Source: Doryteuthis pealeii (lineage: Eukaryota; Mollusca; Cephalopoda; Myopsida; Loliginidae). Taken from it: a stretch of DNA of 64,000 nucleotides. Under the pieces are notes generated by a model. The model worked only from the letters and a program-made list of their open reading frames with translations. It was not told the DNA's origin and ran no database searches. The stretch lies in assembly GCA_023376005.1 (NCBI GenBank), contig CM042148.1, positions 74,262,894 through 74,326,893 of the forward strand, read 5' to 3'. Position 1 is the first letter of the stretch. The number at the start of each line of letters is the position of its first letter. A program made the translations under genes and the position numbers. Below, piece by piece: positions 33,193-46,139 of the stretch.

Positions 33193-33436
33193 GGACCATA
33201 TGACCTTTAGGCACCCCTTTTGTGATCTCGATTCATAGGGACATGTTTTTCATTTACACAGTCAAAATCCGGTTGTTTGTTAACAGACGATTTTTAGAGT
33301 TTTTAGAGTTTTTTTGTTTTTTTTTTTAAATTATAAAACTAACCCCTAACAAGCAAACGGATTTTGACGTTGTATATGAAAAACATGTCCTTATGAATCG
33401 AGATCGCAAAAGGGGTGCCTAAAGGTCATATGGTCC
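33193..33436. mobile_element. Foldback MITE (family H2), hAT-like, 244 bp
   Basis: Same termini as 29876-30121. Flanks GAACCACT (33185-33192) and GAACCATT (33437-33444) agree at 7 of 8 positions. Confidence 0.8.
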
Positions 33437-33962
33437 GAACCATTTATTTACAATTTAGTGGATTGATTTTCCCCCGTTCCAGTTTCTCGATCTGTTTTCT
33501 TGTTTAATAATACTGAATTAAGATGAAAGTTCTATCAAGAAGAAAAACTAATTTTTTAAAAAACACATTTGGGGATTCAATCAGAATTATATTGGCAAAC
33601 GAGAAGGATGCAAAATAAAAATGGTCGAGGCTAAAGTCTTCAGCACGAATGATAAGCATGCAGAATTATCATTCCCATGTTATTACATAACATCAAGAAA
33701 CTGAAAGTGTGTAATAAAAATAACAAACTGCACTAAAAACGAAACTCTTAAGATGACCGGATGTTATAATTTCTGCTTTTTTTTTTTTTCTTCTCAATAC
33801 CCTGTCTGGTGGCAAAAGCTGCTTGGTATTGCTGGGAGTGGCAGTCCTGCCTCGATCTACCAAAACTGTTATCACTCCTAGTTGGCAGCTGATGAGGGCA
33901 GGGTATCACATGTATGATTAAAAAATTCTCATCACTCTGTAGTGAGACGAAGTAATGTAATA

Positions 33963-34172
33963 TGACAATCTGCCTTGGAACCACAACATTCCAGGTTTGA
34001 TACCAGCACTTGCCAACTCAACACATGAGTAGCATAGCTTAGATCTGTGCAGTAAAGTGGAGAGCTGATAGGTGTGGCGCTCCATCTCAGGAGCAAAAAC
34101 AATCTCCCTAGTCTAACTAGTGGAAAAGGAGATAGACTTCCGGTGTCCAGCTGATATCAACAAAGGTCACCT
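33963..34172 (+). mobile_element. S1 SINE next to the palindrome centre (mirrored at 34668-34888)
   Basis: Diverged head (AACATTCCAGGTTTGATACCAG) and body with GGTGTGGCGCTCCATCTCAG. The right arm holds its reverse copy. Confidence 0.72.
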
Positions 34173-34216
34173 ACTGATATATATAAAATAGATGAACTAA
34201 AGTGACAAGACAAAAA

Positions 34217-34621
34217 GGTAAGCTGAACATTAGCTACATAAATGAGAGTAATCTCCCCTTGTTTCTTTCACTTTGAGGAAGCCATCTGTTTTGGTTGGCC
34301 ATTTTCATTTCACCGTAAATCTACACTGAAAATATGAATTGGTTCAAATCAATACAATTGAATGCTTTAAAATGAAAATATCATAAAATGTGTTATTAAT
34401 TATGTTTGCGCATTATTTGAAATGAACTTAATTGTTATTAAGAACACATTTGATATTTGTGTGTTAAACATGCAGTTGTATTGATTTGAACAAGTTCGTA
34501 TTTTCAGTGTAGATTTATGGTGAAATGAAAAATGGCTGACCAAAACATATGGCTTCCTCAAAGTGAAACAAACAAGGGGAGATTACTCTCATTTTAATGT
34601 AGCCCTAATGTTCAGCTTACC
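34217..34621. mobile_element. Foldback MITE (family H1) at the exact centre of the 17-kb palindrome
   Basis: Same family as 9919-10304 (GGTAAGCTGAACATTAGC ... GTTCAGCTTACC). Its midpoint, 34419, is the symmetry centre of the large palindrome. It lacks a target-site duplication: left flank GACAAAAA (34209-34216), right flank TTTTTGTC (34622-34629), which is the reverse complement rather than a repeat. So the right flank is a copy of the left flank read backwards. Confidence 0.85.
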
Positions 34622-35462
34622 TTTTTGTCTTGTCAACTTTAGTTCATGCTATTTATTATAATATCAGTAGGTGAACCTTTTGGTTGATATCAGCTGGCAC
34701 CGGAAATCTATCCCTTTTCACTAGTTTGACTAGGGGAGATTGTTTTTGCTCCTGAGAATTGGAGCGCCACACCTATCCAGCTCTCCACTTTACTGCACAG
34801 ATCTTAGCTATGCCTACTCATGTGGGTTGAGTTGGCAAGGTGCCGGTTCAAACCTGGAAATGTTGTGGTCCAGGGCAGATTTGTCATATTACATTACTTC
34901 GTCTCCACTAAACAGAGTGATGAAGAATTTTTTAATCATACATGTGATACCCTGCCCTCATCACTGCCAACTAGGAGTGGATAACAGTTTTGGTATAAAA
35001 AAAAAAAAAAAAAAAATAAAAAAGATCGAGGCAGGACTGCACTCCCAGCAATACCAAGCAGCTTTTGCCACCAGACAGGTATTGAGAGAAAAAAAAAAAA
35101 AAAAAAAAAGCAGAAATTATAAACATCCGGTTCATCTTAAGATTTTCGTTTTTAGTGCAGTTTGTATTATTTTTATTACACACTTTCAAAGTTTCTTGAT
35201 TTGTTTATGTATAACATGGGAAATGATAATTCTGCATGCTTATCAAATTCGTGCTGAAAGACTTTAGCCCTCGACCATTTTTTTTGCATGCCTCCTCGTT
35301 TGCCAATATAATTCTGATTGAATCCCCAAATGTGTTTTTTAAAAAAAAAATTAGTTTTTCTTCTTGTAGAACTTTCATTCTTAATTCAAGTATTTTAAAC
35401 AAAGAAAACAGGATCGAGAACCTGGAAACGGGGGGAAAATCAATCCACTAAATTGTAAAATG

Positions 35463-35722
35463 GTTCGGACCTATGACCTTTAGGCACCCCTTTTGCGAAT
35501 CTCGAATTCATAAGGACATGTTTTTCAATATACACGTCAAAAATCCGTTTGCTTGTTAGGGGTTAGTTTATAATTTAAAAAAAAAAAAACAAAAAACTCT
35601 AAAAAACTCCTAAAAATCGTCTGTTAACAAACAACCGGATTTTGACTGTGGTAAATGAAAAACATGTCCCTATGAATCGAAGATCACAAAAGGGGGATGC
35701 CTAAAAAGGTCATATGGTCAGT
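35463..35722. mobile_element. Mirror copy of H2 MITE
   Basis: Right-arm counterpart of 33193-33436, with extra bases in A runs. Confidence 0.75.
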
Positions 35723-36037
35723 GGTTCCCTGTTTGCCACTGACCTTGCTAAATGCTTTTCTCTTTTTATGGAGATAAATAATTTTCCACGGACAGATGGC
35801 AGATCAGAGCTATTATCTACATAAAATGAATGCCATATTTAAACACAGACCCCAATCCCGATTTACATATGAACAAACCTTAAACAAAACCTGATTTGCA
35901 TAGAAAAACATTCAGATGCCAAAACAGTTATTTTTTCATTAAAAAATTTGTGCATCTTTTTATAGAAGAGAAATAGATGTATTATTAAGTTTGAGATTCA
36001 ATTGTTCATATTGCACCGTGGTTCTGAAACGTTTGTG

Positions 36038-36497
36038 GTAATTATGAACTTCAGTTGGCCAAATTCCTATCATAAAATTTGGTGTGTGCGCATTAATCTC
36101 CCTTAAACAAATTGCCTTGTATAGTTTTATCTAATGAGATTTTCTTAAACAATTTGAATGAATAAAATACATTCTATCTTAATCGACACCGTATGAAACT
36201 TTAGTTAGCCAAATTCCTAGCTAAAATTGGTGCATGTGCTTATCTGAAGTGAACTTAATTGTTATTAAGAACACATTTTATATTTTGTTGTGCAACTGTC
36301 TTATTAACACATTTTTTGTTTGTTTGAGAAATAAAAAATTTTCGAGATAAAAAATGTGTCAAAGGAATAAATGGTATTTTTTATTCAATTAATTGTTTAA
36401 GGAAATCCTCATAAAGAAAAACTATACAAGCAAATTTTGTTAAGGGAGATAATGCGCATGCAGATTTTATGCTAGGAATTTTGGTCAACTAAAGTTC
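36038..36497. mobile_element. Mirror copy of H3 MITE
   Basis: Right-arm counterpart of 32421-32878, from GGTAATTATGAACTTCAG to CTAAAGTTCCATAAAATTACC with indels. Confidence 0.7.
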
Positions 36498-36744
36498 CAT
36501 AAAATTTACCGAAGAATGTGAGCATTTTTCAATGTATTGTTATGAGTCCATTGTCTCGAGTAGATGAAAAGAAGCATGAAAGGGAAAATAAGTGTGAGAA
36601 AAAGAATTTGAAAGAGGAAGAAATGAAATAAAGTTCTCGCATGAGAGGAAATAAGAGATAAGTATTGATCCTTTAATGAATAGTAAATGAAACAAATGTT
36701 TCTAATTGAAATAATGATAGATAAATTCCCAAGGCTATATATAT

Positions 36745-37027
36745 ATATTACCAACCCTTCCGCACGAGCCAGGGATGTAAACACAAGGTCAATTTCTTAA
36801 GTGTTAGTTTAAACAGGTTGAATTTAAAGTTCCGGTTTGCCTAACAAGGTTAAAAGCCCGTCTGCCCTCTATTTATCCATAGCTGCCAAAGGAGAGTATG
36901 ATTCATACCTTTCCCAAGGGTATTAGTGCTGGGAATGCAGTTACCACATGCAGGATTTGAAACTCGGGACGACGAGTCCATTTCTTCATGACTTTAACCA
37001 TTACACCACGCGCTTTCTCTTAGGCAT
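36745..37027 (-). mobile_element. Mirror copy of S3 SINE
   Basis: Right-arm counterpart of 31917-32190. Confidence 0.75.
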
Positions 37028-38108
37028 ATAACCTATTCAAATTTTCTTACAACTTTTTTCGTTTGAACAGCAGGAAGATACATGTACTGGCTTGTCCAAA
37101 AAGTTTGTCACCCCCCCTACATATTATTTTTATCTTTTATTATTGTTGTTTTTATAATCTATTATTATACTAAAGTTGAGTGAATCAAATTAATAGTTTC
37201 CTAAAATTTTTCCTATTTAGTTTAATGAACAAATACATTCTAAAATATTCCTTAGTTCTGGGATTTGAGTTATATTTGAAGAAAAATTCTATTTTGATTG
37301 GTTCTAATTAGTCATAATTTGCAATTAAGTCAAAACATGGAAACCAGTCTCTTACTTAACATTCTGTCACTTTCCATCTCTATTTCTTGATTTAACTACC
37401 CCCTATATATGTTAGTTTTCTCTGTGAGTGTAGAGAGATTAGAGCATGTAAGAGGAGATTGAACTTCCCACTTTGGTGTTAATTTTCATCAGCAGCCATC
37501 CCTTAGCTTTCTGTCTGATAAATTTAGGCACATTTCTTAGAAATCTTACATAATGATTTTATGTATTTTTGAATTTGCTGAACGTATTCATTTTTTTAAA
37601 AATTTAATTTGCTTTGCAAACTCACTTTTTTTCCTCATAACAATTATCTACTCAGAGCTCGTGGGTGACTCAACATGTCATGTTTTTTTTTTTCTAGTAA
37701 TATGTTTATGTAATTATTTTAAATCTTAAAAAAAAAAGATCTTTGAAAAATTATTTTGTGAATTTTGATTGTATTATGTAATTATTTACCTCCTAAAAAA
37801 GAATTTGAAGCTAATCCTAAAGGTAAGGTCTCCAAAATATTTAGAAATTTTTTGTATGCTCATGTCATAATAGCTTACCTGAAGTCATTTGAGGAAGCAT
37901 TGAACCTTGTTGTTGTTGGCAAACTCCTTATAACATTTCCATGTGCTCAGACAATAAAGTCTGTATTGTTATGTTTGTACTTCTTTGTTCCGATTTAAAT
38001 TATGAATATATTACCTACGTTGGAAGGTTACTCTGACCTTCTAACATATAAGAACTATACACATTCGATTTCCTTATACTTGTTGAGTCCTGACATGAAA
38101 AACACACG

Positions 38109-38700
38109 TGTTGCGTGCGCCTTCTTTACTGGCATCAATTCTATATATGTTATATAGCGGCTTCTTCAAACTCAACGCTGCTAAATCGGCGTACGTATCG
38201 TAGTGGGTATACTGTGGGTATCCCTTAGACGATATATGTAGGGGTCGCTTAACGAAGACACAGACAATCTGTATCTAGTAGGAGATTGAACTTTTTATTT
38301 CTTTAATTCCCTCGTGGTGCGTGTGTTAGTGGCTTGACAATGGGAACTACTAATGTTGCAGGCTGCGATCGGGAGGTGGGAAGTGTTGGGTGTGCCTCAC
38401 TGCAACGCTGGCAGCGATGGACCGTGAGCGTCGGTACTCCGTTCGCCGTCTCCTCCTGACTGCTTAACCCTTTCGCTTTTGTATTGACGACACGCCTGCG
38501 CATTCAGATCTTTTGATCTGATAACGGACCTTTGTTATATATTTCTTTATCTTCACCCTGCTTCCTTGACCTGAAAACCATCTCTTCCGCTTTCTTTTTG
38601 TTTTTAAATATATATTTTTATCTTTCTCTTTCTCCCTCAGCCGGAAGTTCCATATTCGGGCGAGGACAATACAACAGTAGAAAAGACTCTTGTATCAACA
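38109..38700 (-). mobile_element. Mirror copy of the L2 solo LTR
   Basis: Reverse-complement counterpart of 30219-30816 in the right palindrome arm, with the flank CACG at 38105-38108 and 38701-38704. Differences from the left copy are mostly single-base indels. Confidence 0.8.
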
Positions 38701-38797
38701 CACGTTTTTTATACATATATATCATTGTGACAGCTTTTCAATTGACAATTGTTGTTTAAATGTCCTTTACAAAAATAATGTCTGTGGTTGGTTGATT

Positions 38798-38889
38798 GGA
38801 CCATATGACCTTTAGGCACCCCTTTTTGATTCGATTAGAAAGGACATGTTTTTCATTTACACACCGTCAATATCTGGTTGTTTTAAAAG

Positions 38890-38937
<48 letters not shown>

Positions 38938-39039
38938 AAAAAAACTAAAACCCTAACAAAACCGGATATTGACGGTGTGAATGAAAAACATGTCCTTTCT
39001 TAATTGAGATCAAAGGGGTGCCTAAAGGTAATATGGTCT
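38798..39039. mobile_element. Mirror copy of H2 MITE
   Basis: Right-arm counterpart of 29876-30121; the central homopolymer is about 40 T here against A30 in the left arm. Confidence 0.75.
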
Positions 39040-39091
39040 GTTGATTGATATGAATCTGTTTGCTAAATACAAATGAATTTTCTTTTTTTAG

Positions 39092-39226
39092 GGTTTGGTC
39101 TTTGTGGAATTCCAGAAAAATTTGATTAGTGGGTTGTTAAAGACGGACGTAAAAAGATTTGACTGTGTCAGTAACAATGCGGTGTCGATGACTTTGGTCT
39201 TGGCCTGCTTTTAAAACAGAAACAAA
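39092..39226 (+). pseudogene. OXCT1: Mirror copy of OXCT1 visible exon 1, frame broken
   Basis: Plus-strand copy of exon 29692-29825 in the right arm of the large palindrome, with splice sites kept. Compared with the left copy it has an extra A after CCAGAAA, an extra A in the GTAAAA run, a lost A in CTGTAGTC, a lost C in ATGCCGG and an extra A before the donor. Five single-base indels and almost no substitutions look like unpolished read error rather than evolutionary decay. Confidence 0.88.
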
Positions 39227-39506
39227 GTAAGACTAAAAAAATACTCCTGTCCTTTCTTTTCATTCTTCATTTTCTTTCCTCCTCCTCTTTGTTTTCTGTC
39301 CGCTCCTCTCCATTGCTCCCCTTCTCTCCCCTTCCTCTCCCCTCCCCTCCCTTCTTTTTCCCCCTCCCCTCTTTTTCTTTCATCTTCCCTGTAAACAGTG
39401 TTTCACAATTATCTATTGTTAAAACTGCATTTTATATTAGAACTTGTTTTCTTCCTCTTTCAACTAACATTCAGACAAAACTTGTTTTTCTTCCTTTCTC
39501 TATACC

Positions 39507-40540
39507 ATCCAGAGTTCGCACGTCGTGATCAATATTATCTGCTGATCACTGTATGAAACAACCTAGAAGTTCGCACTGACAAATTCGGATGTCATTTCAT
39601 TCTCCACAACTGACTATTTATACCGGGTAACGTCATCTACATCGACACAAAATCCTAATCTTCTCAGCTCAATAAGCAACCGCCCTGACCCAAATACATG
39701 GTCTACTCAACTGAAAGTCCAAAAGGAATGCATGCTATGATGGATCTCTGGTAACTGTGTTTACAATAGCGTGGGCAATACTGATTTCCTTAAGTTGCTA
39801 TTTAATAAGAAAGCTCCACGAAATAATCATAAGTATGGTGGCAGCCACTCTGATGCTTTTTCTGTAGTGTAGCGAGATGGTGAATGTCTGAGTTTGCGAG
39901 GACTATATTAGAAAAGGAGGAAGAGAAACAAGAGTGAGTAAAGGCTTATAAAAAAAAAAAAATGATGAACATAAAACAGGTTGTCATGATTTGAACGGGG
40001 GCATGACCCCCCCGAATGGGAGATATTGAAAGCCACCAGAAGTTGGGTGTTAACTGGAAGTCATGTGGTGAAATAATACTGGCCTCTTTTTTGCTTTCTG
40101 AGGCCTAGGGGGACGGACGGGCTTTGGTTCAGTGTGGGATACAGTAATTTACAGTGTCCTCTTCCTCTCTGCCTTTTCTCCTCTCTGGCACAACCCACGA
40201 GCCCTGGAAATAAAAGATAAGCAGCTTGTGACTATATATTTCTTGCGTTGTACTTTTTTATCGACAAGATGACGTCACGTACCGAACACCTTTTTAGTGC
40301 CGTGAATTTGGAGGCACGTTGACAAGACCCGCTATACAACAGATACCGCCACGTTACAGTAGTCTCCGGATCTTCATTGCTTGTTGTGATTGCATAATGT
40401 TTTCCACGAATATCTTCGAGAATGAGTTTGGCAGCCAATAAGATGATCATCTCTGCTTCTTTTTGATGTTCCAACTAAATGTGATTCAAGTTCTCTCCCA
40501 ACTTTCATCAACAAAGTCTATGAAGTCTTTATATCCTGTT
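39507..40540 (-). pseudogene. Mirror copy of the uncharacterised coding remnant
   Basis: Right-arm counterpart of 28394-29432, again split by the L3 LTR (39868-40358), with extra indels. The block MEHQKEAEMIILLAAKLILE is readable on the minus strand at 40415-40474. Confidence 0.6.
39868..40358 (+). mobile_element. Mirror copy of the L3 solo LTR
   Basis: Counterpart of 28576-29068 in the right arm, flanked by GTAG at 39864-39867 and 40359-40362. Confidence 0.8.
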
Positions 40541-41028
40541 ACGATTGGGAGGTATTCAAGCCCCCCACTGCGTATTTATCGCACCAAAATTACTCCTGAT
40601 GTGAAGGGCAATCACAAAATTACCCGGCATGTTGCAAAAAAAAATTTGTTTTTCTCCTAGTTCAGGGCCAAACGGGTATAGGTGTGACAATGATATAGAC
40701 AGACGACAAACGCGTCCTAACAATTAAATCGACCTCCTTTTCTTATTTTCACAACAAAATATTTATACAACTTAAACCGTACTACACTTACTCTTGTAGA
40801 GAGAGGAGTTAAGGAGAGATACAGACACAGGCAGCCACAGGTGGTAGACATACCACCTCATGGCAGGGTAGGCAAGGGAGAGAAAAGGTGAGATGTTCTT
40901 TCCCGACAAGGGAAAAAGGATGTGTAATTTGGGCCGACGCTTTTGATTCTGACCGATTCTTATTGGGATTTTTCTTTTTCTTTCATATGTCACAATCCAA
41001 TAAACCATTCATTTATTTGCAATATTAA

Positions 41029-41781
41029 TTCTTAACATCCTGTTGAGAATTCCAGAGCCCCATTCCTATGATTTATTAAAAAAATGGCCAGTTCATTTAA
41101 TAGTAACCTGATATATTCCTTAAAATAAAACTTCTAAAATATGGTTTATATTACATATAAAAGACTATCATTTGGGCGGTGGTAAGGTGGCGGTAAGGAT
41201 ATATCACGTACCAAACGTGATATTGTAATGTCTAAATATCGATATATGTTATAGCAGTCTTGTCAATTGCTCCAAATTCCAACGACACTAAAAGGCGTTC
41301 AGCACGTGAGGTCATCTTGTCGAATAAAAGTACAACGCGGAAATATATCATCAAACTGCTTAGCTTTAATTTTCCAGGGCTCGTCTCATGGGCTGTTCAG
41401 AGAGAGAGCAAGAGAGAAGAGACACTGCTAGATTACTGTGATCCCACAAGGGGACAAGGTCCCGTCCGTACCCTACGACTTGGAAAGCAAAAAGAGGCGA
41501 TCTTCTTCATCCGTTCCACGTCGACTTCCGGTTCCGTCAGCACCCGAAACTTCCGGTTGGACAATTCAATTCTCCATTCGGGTGGGTGGGTGGTGGTGTC
41601 ACGCCCCGGTCAATCTCGTCATCCCTCCACGCTTTTTCAAAGCCCACCTTGTCTCATTTCTTCTTCCTCTTTTTCTATAAGTAAGGGCTCGCATAAACTC
41701 AGGACCTTCTATTATCTCGTTACAGTGGATTAGGAAAATGAAATGTGGACTTTCTGCCCAGGTGGTTATAAGATGTTAGAG
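41029..41781. mobile_element. Mirror copy of the interrupted T1 MITE
   Basis: Right-arm counterpart between TTAA at 41025-41028 and 41782-41785. Confidence 0.75.
41180..41724 (-). mobile_element. Mirror copy of the nested L3 solo LTR
   Basis: Counterpart of 27184-27747, inside the mirrored TTAA MITE (41029-41781). Many single-base losses relative to the left copy. Confidence 0.75.
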
Positions 41782-43086
41782 TTAACATAAGGACCTGAAC
41801 CTCTCTTAACATTACAATGACCATTTACAACAAAGCTGAATCGGCAACATTCTCTTTTGAATTAACTAGGGAAAGTTCTCACACTACCATTGATCTCATA
41901 TATCATAAAGTTGCCCTGGAGGAGTACCAGACGGAAAAGACTGGGCCTCTGGATTTGTCACCTTTCAGGGAGAAGGAACGCATTTAGCTAATATAATTAT
42001 GGTAAGAGTCCCTTTATTCTGATCAGAACCGGAAACCAGGAAAAAAACCATCTCTGCCCCTTTTTAAACAACCTATGCAGATGCCCGAGCAGAGAGAAGG
42101 ATCCCATTGCCGGCAGTACTCAAAGCAATAGCATGCCAATGGGATGCCCACCACTCAACTCGGCATGGTCCAAAGAATCTCTTATATAATCCAACACTGA
42201 CACAAAATGCCATAACTTAAAAAAAAGTGATGCCACACAATAAAGTAGCAAAATTTGCTGGGATGCAAGCCGAAATTTACATTTTGGAGCTGGGTCGCCT
42301 GTGGGGACCAGTATATGTTGAAAGATCCAAACTGGTAATGACACAGGGAAACATTACTGACGTGCATCCAACACATCTTGGTAGATGTATTTTCCAAATA
42401 TAAGTTGAAAATGGAAATGAATCTGACAATTGTTGAAAGGATAATAAATAAAGGAAGAATGTGAATGGATTTGGTTTTATGTAATTCTATTTATTATTTT
42501 AAAAATAAAATAAAATAGAAAATTTTATAAATATATCAAACATTTTACTCTGAAGGCCGTTAATTCTTTGTATGCTTAAATATTTTAAATAATTTTTTAT
42601 TATTATATTTATTTTTTTTTATTTTTTTTATTATATATTTATTTTATATTTAGAATAATAATAAATAGAATACATGTGTACATGAACAACCGTGCCGAAT
42701 CACATGTTAGTAAACTCCATATAAATCAAATTTTTATCCTTTTACATTTTTATTTCCTTTATTTAATTTATCCTTTCAACACACACACACATATATACAG
42801 TGATGCTGATGCCTTTTTGATTTAGTGCGTCCATCGGAACACATCATTTACTTTAAGTCTCCGCGAAGCAATTTTATAGGTCCCAACTAAAGTCGTCTAA
42901 CTACTTTTAACCTATCCTGTGTAATTCATTTCTAAGAACTATCAAAAATTATTTACAGTAGTTTTGAAATGGTGCGGGGGAAAAAAGAAAAATACTGGGT
43001 GCATGATACCTGATTTTACCAAGTCCTTTAGATTTTTTGTATGTCAAGGGACACGTGTGTGTGTGTGTGTGTGTGTGTTATATATA

Positions 43087-43087
43087 N
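43087..43087. other. Single ambiguous base N at a join
   Basis: The only N in the window. It sits in a TA run exactly between the end of the first palindrome and the start of the second, which suggests a contig join or an unresolved consensus. Confidence 0.9.
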
Positions 43088-44349
43088 TATTTACCCAGCA
43101 GATGAAGTGGGTATATAATAACACTTCAAGGATTTTGGTTTTGTTTTATGCTCAGTGGGTCATTTAAATGCAGCATAAAGTTTTGAAATAAATCAATTCT
43201 TAATGATAATTCAATGCAGCCCCTCAAACACCTTTCCCTTTTTTTGGTTTATTTTAACCCCAGTAAAACTCATAAAAGCATTGTAATATTTTTCGGATTT
43301 TGTAAATAAGAACCAACAGTTATTAAGCTGATTAATATATACTCTAATTCAGTTACTTTTTGTCTAGATCATTTGATATTGATATATCGAGATAATCATT
43401 AAAATCCGAAATCACCTTCAACTTTAATTCCATTTAACAAATGTAACTGGCTATAAATCTGAACACACTCACACAGGTCGCAGATTTTGACCCTTTAGAA
43501 AATCACAATTTATTTCTCTTTATTCAAAAATTCTGTCTTTATTTTTTCTCAAAATGTTTTGAAGATGAGGCTTTATAATTAGTATATTTGATTATTACTG
43601 AACTATTGTCCCTCAAATTTATTGTTATTTTGTACAACGTTTCAGCCCAATGTGCCTCTGGCCTCTTCAGGTATTTCTTGTCAGACTCGGGAACTTTCTC
43701 GGACACAGTATATAATATTCCTTGATTTTAATCCTGAAGCGTTAATAACTCTTTAGTCAAATAATAAGGGATATGAAAAAAAGAATCTTGGGTTATTTCC
43801 CATAACTCCACATAAACAAAAGGGGAACCACCTACTGTAAATTTATTCATTTACTTTCCCATTAAACACTCTAAACCTAAACCCATCGTCCCTTTTTTCC
43901 TCGTAGATCAATAAATTAAATAATTTATCAGTCAAGAGTGGTTCTCCTTTGTTTTATGTTGAGTTATAGGAAATAACCAATCTTGTTTTACAAAACAGAA
44001 AGTATAACCAAAGACACGTTCAGTCACCTTCACATAGTTACCAATAAATAAACAGGGGAGGACTACTCTTAATTAAACATGTTTTAGTTATCTCAACATT
44101 GGATGGTTTGCCCCTAAAATTAATAGACTAGATATTTACCATGTACCCACGTGTAACGAGTTAGGCCAAGGCCCTATTAATGTGGGACCAACCCACAACT
44201 GAAGCTTATGGAATGGTGGGGGTGCAAAAAAATTTTATCCAGTGCATTCCCCCTAAAGAGGCGCCTCAGGCAATTGGGCAATAAACCCAACCCCTTTAAA
44301 TCGAGGGGGGAGGTATGCTGGGGGGAATGGCCCCCTGGGTCAACGATGT

Positions 44350-44850
44350 TAGCTTGTAAAGGTCCAGGGCCGAAGCCACTGGAACCCCCGGCTGGGCCAA
44401 AGTGATATCAATGCTCGTAAAGGAAAAGCAAGACGCTATTAAGAGAGATTTATCCATCCATAATGGAATCTGATCTCACTAATAGATTAAGTGAGAATTT
44501 TTTCAGCCATATCAGTGGCTAACTGTAAACAGCTGCAATCCACCGGGCCCTAACAAAGCACCTTGAGAAAGATTAGATGGAGCTACACAAGAATGCTACA
44601 TGCTGTCTTGAACAAAATCATGGAACACAGCAATCCACAAAGGAAATAGTTGCATAATCATCTAAACTCTATTACACAAACAATCCAAGATGAGATGAAG
44701 ACATGCGAACACTGCTGGAGTAGCAAGGACGAATCATAATGTGACATTCTTCCCTGTGAACACACCAGTATAGGCCAACCAGCTCTGTGCTGATTACTGG
44801 ATGGGCTGCCGGAGACCTCCAAAGGTGATGACCGATAGAGAGGTTTGGAT
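44350..44850 (+). pseudogene. LINE 3'-end remnant, left arm of second palindrome
   Basis: Reads in mixed frames as the post-RT tail of a non-LTR retrotransposon: a segment like INARIGKARTAIERLSIIWK, then a KIRWSYTRMLHAVLNKSW block and a Cys/Trp-rich end HCWSSKDE. Broken throughout. Confidence 0.65.
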
Positions 44851-45429
44851 TGTATTGGATGTTTTTGTTGCATATGCAACCTTTTGGGTCTTTTATGCCG
44901 AATCAAGTCACTTTTGAATAAACAAAAGAACACCAGGTTTGCCCAAACAGTAAATTGCTGCCGTTTAAGTGTGTTAGTTATCCCCAATTAAATATTGACA
45001 GGCCATAGTTGCTCACTTTGGTGATCTTGAGAGAACTGGTACTTCGCTAAGTAAATCTCAGGGTGGACTAAAATCGGTATCAGCCACAGCGAGGGATGTC
45101 TATCCCCTTTTCAACTAGACTAGACCCAAGGAGATTTTTTTTAGCATCTGAGGTGGAGCGCACACCTACCATTCAGCTCCTACTTACCGCATCTGCTCGC
45201 TGTGGCTGATACCGATTTTAGTCACCGACGACTTTACTTATGCCTGAAAGTACCAGTTCTCTCAAGATCACCAAAGTTGAGCAACTATGAGCCTGTTCAA
45301 TACTTAATTGGGTAACTAACCACTTAAACGGCAGCAATTACTGTTAGGCAAACCTGTGTCTTTTGTTTATCAAAAGTGACTTGATTCGGCCATAAAGACC
45401 CAAAAAGGTTGATATGCAACAAACATCCA

Positions 45430-45922
45430 ATCAATCCACCTCCTCTATCGGTCATCACCTTTGGGAGGTCCTCCGTGCAGCATCCAGTATCAGCACAGAG
45501 CTGGTTGGCCTATACTGGGTGTGTTCACAGGAGAAGTTCACATATGAGTTCGTCCTTGCTACTCAGCAGTGTTCAGCATGTCTTCATCTCATCTGGATTG
45601 TTTGCTGTAATAGAGGTAGATGATTATGCAATATTTCCTTGTGGGATGCTGTTTCCATGATTTGTTCAAGACAGCATGTAGCATTCTTGTGTAGCTCCCA
45701 TCTAATCTTTTCTCCAAGTGCTTTGTTAGGGTCCCGGTGGTGCAGCTGTACAGTAGCACTGATATGGCTGAGAAAAATCTCACTTAATTCTATTAGTGAG
45801 TCAGATTTCCATATGATGGATAATCTCTCTATAGCTGTCCTTGCTTTTCCTATACGAGCATTGATATCACTTTGGCCCAGCCGGGGTCCAGTGGCTTCGC
45901 CCTGGACCTTACAAGCTAACAT
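45430..45922 (-). pseudogene. LINE 3'-end remnant, right arm of second palindrome
   Basis: Minus-strand counterpart with a longer open stretch (45584-45922), including SDINARIGKARTAIERLSII and, in another frame, RMLHAVLNKSWKQHPTRKY. These blocks are familiar from the C-terminal part of LINE ORF2 proteins of many animals. Family assignment (CR1/Jockey/RTE) is not possible by eye. Confidence 0.7.
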
Positions 45923-46139
45923 TCGTTGATCCCAGGGGCCATCCCCCCAGGCAATATCCCTGCCCTCGATTTAAAGGGTTGGGTTTATTGCCCAATGCCT
46001 GAGCGCCTCCTTTAGGGGGAATGCCAACTGGATCAATACATTTTTGCACCCACCATCCATAAGCTTCAGTTTTGTGGGTGGTCCCACATTAATAGGGCCT
46101 TGGCCTAACTCGTACACGTGGGGTACATGGTAAATATCT

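Noticed and set aside
34740..35267. 175-codon plus-strand open frame
   Set aside because: Runs across an inverted S1 SINE and poly-A runs inside the unpolished right palindrome arm. No protein signature.
41260..41733. 157-codon plus-strand open frame
   Set aside because: Lies within the mirrored L3 solo LTR. Composition comes from the LTR; no domain seen.
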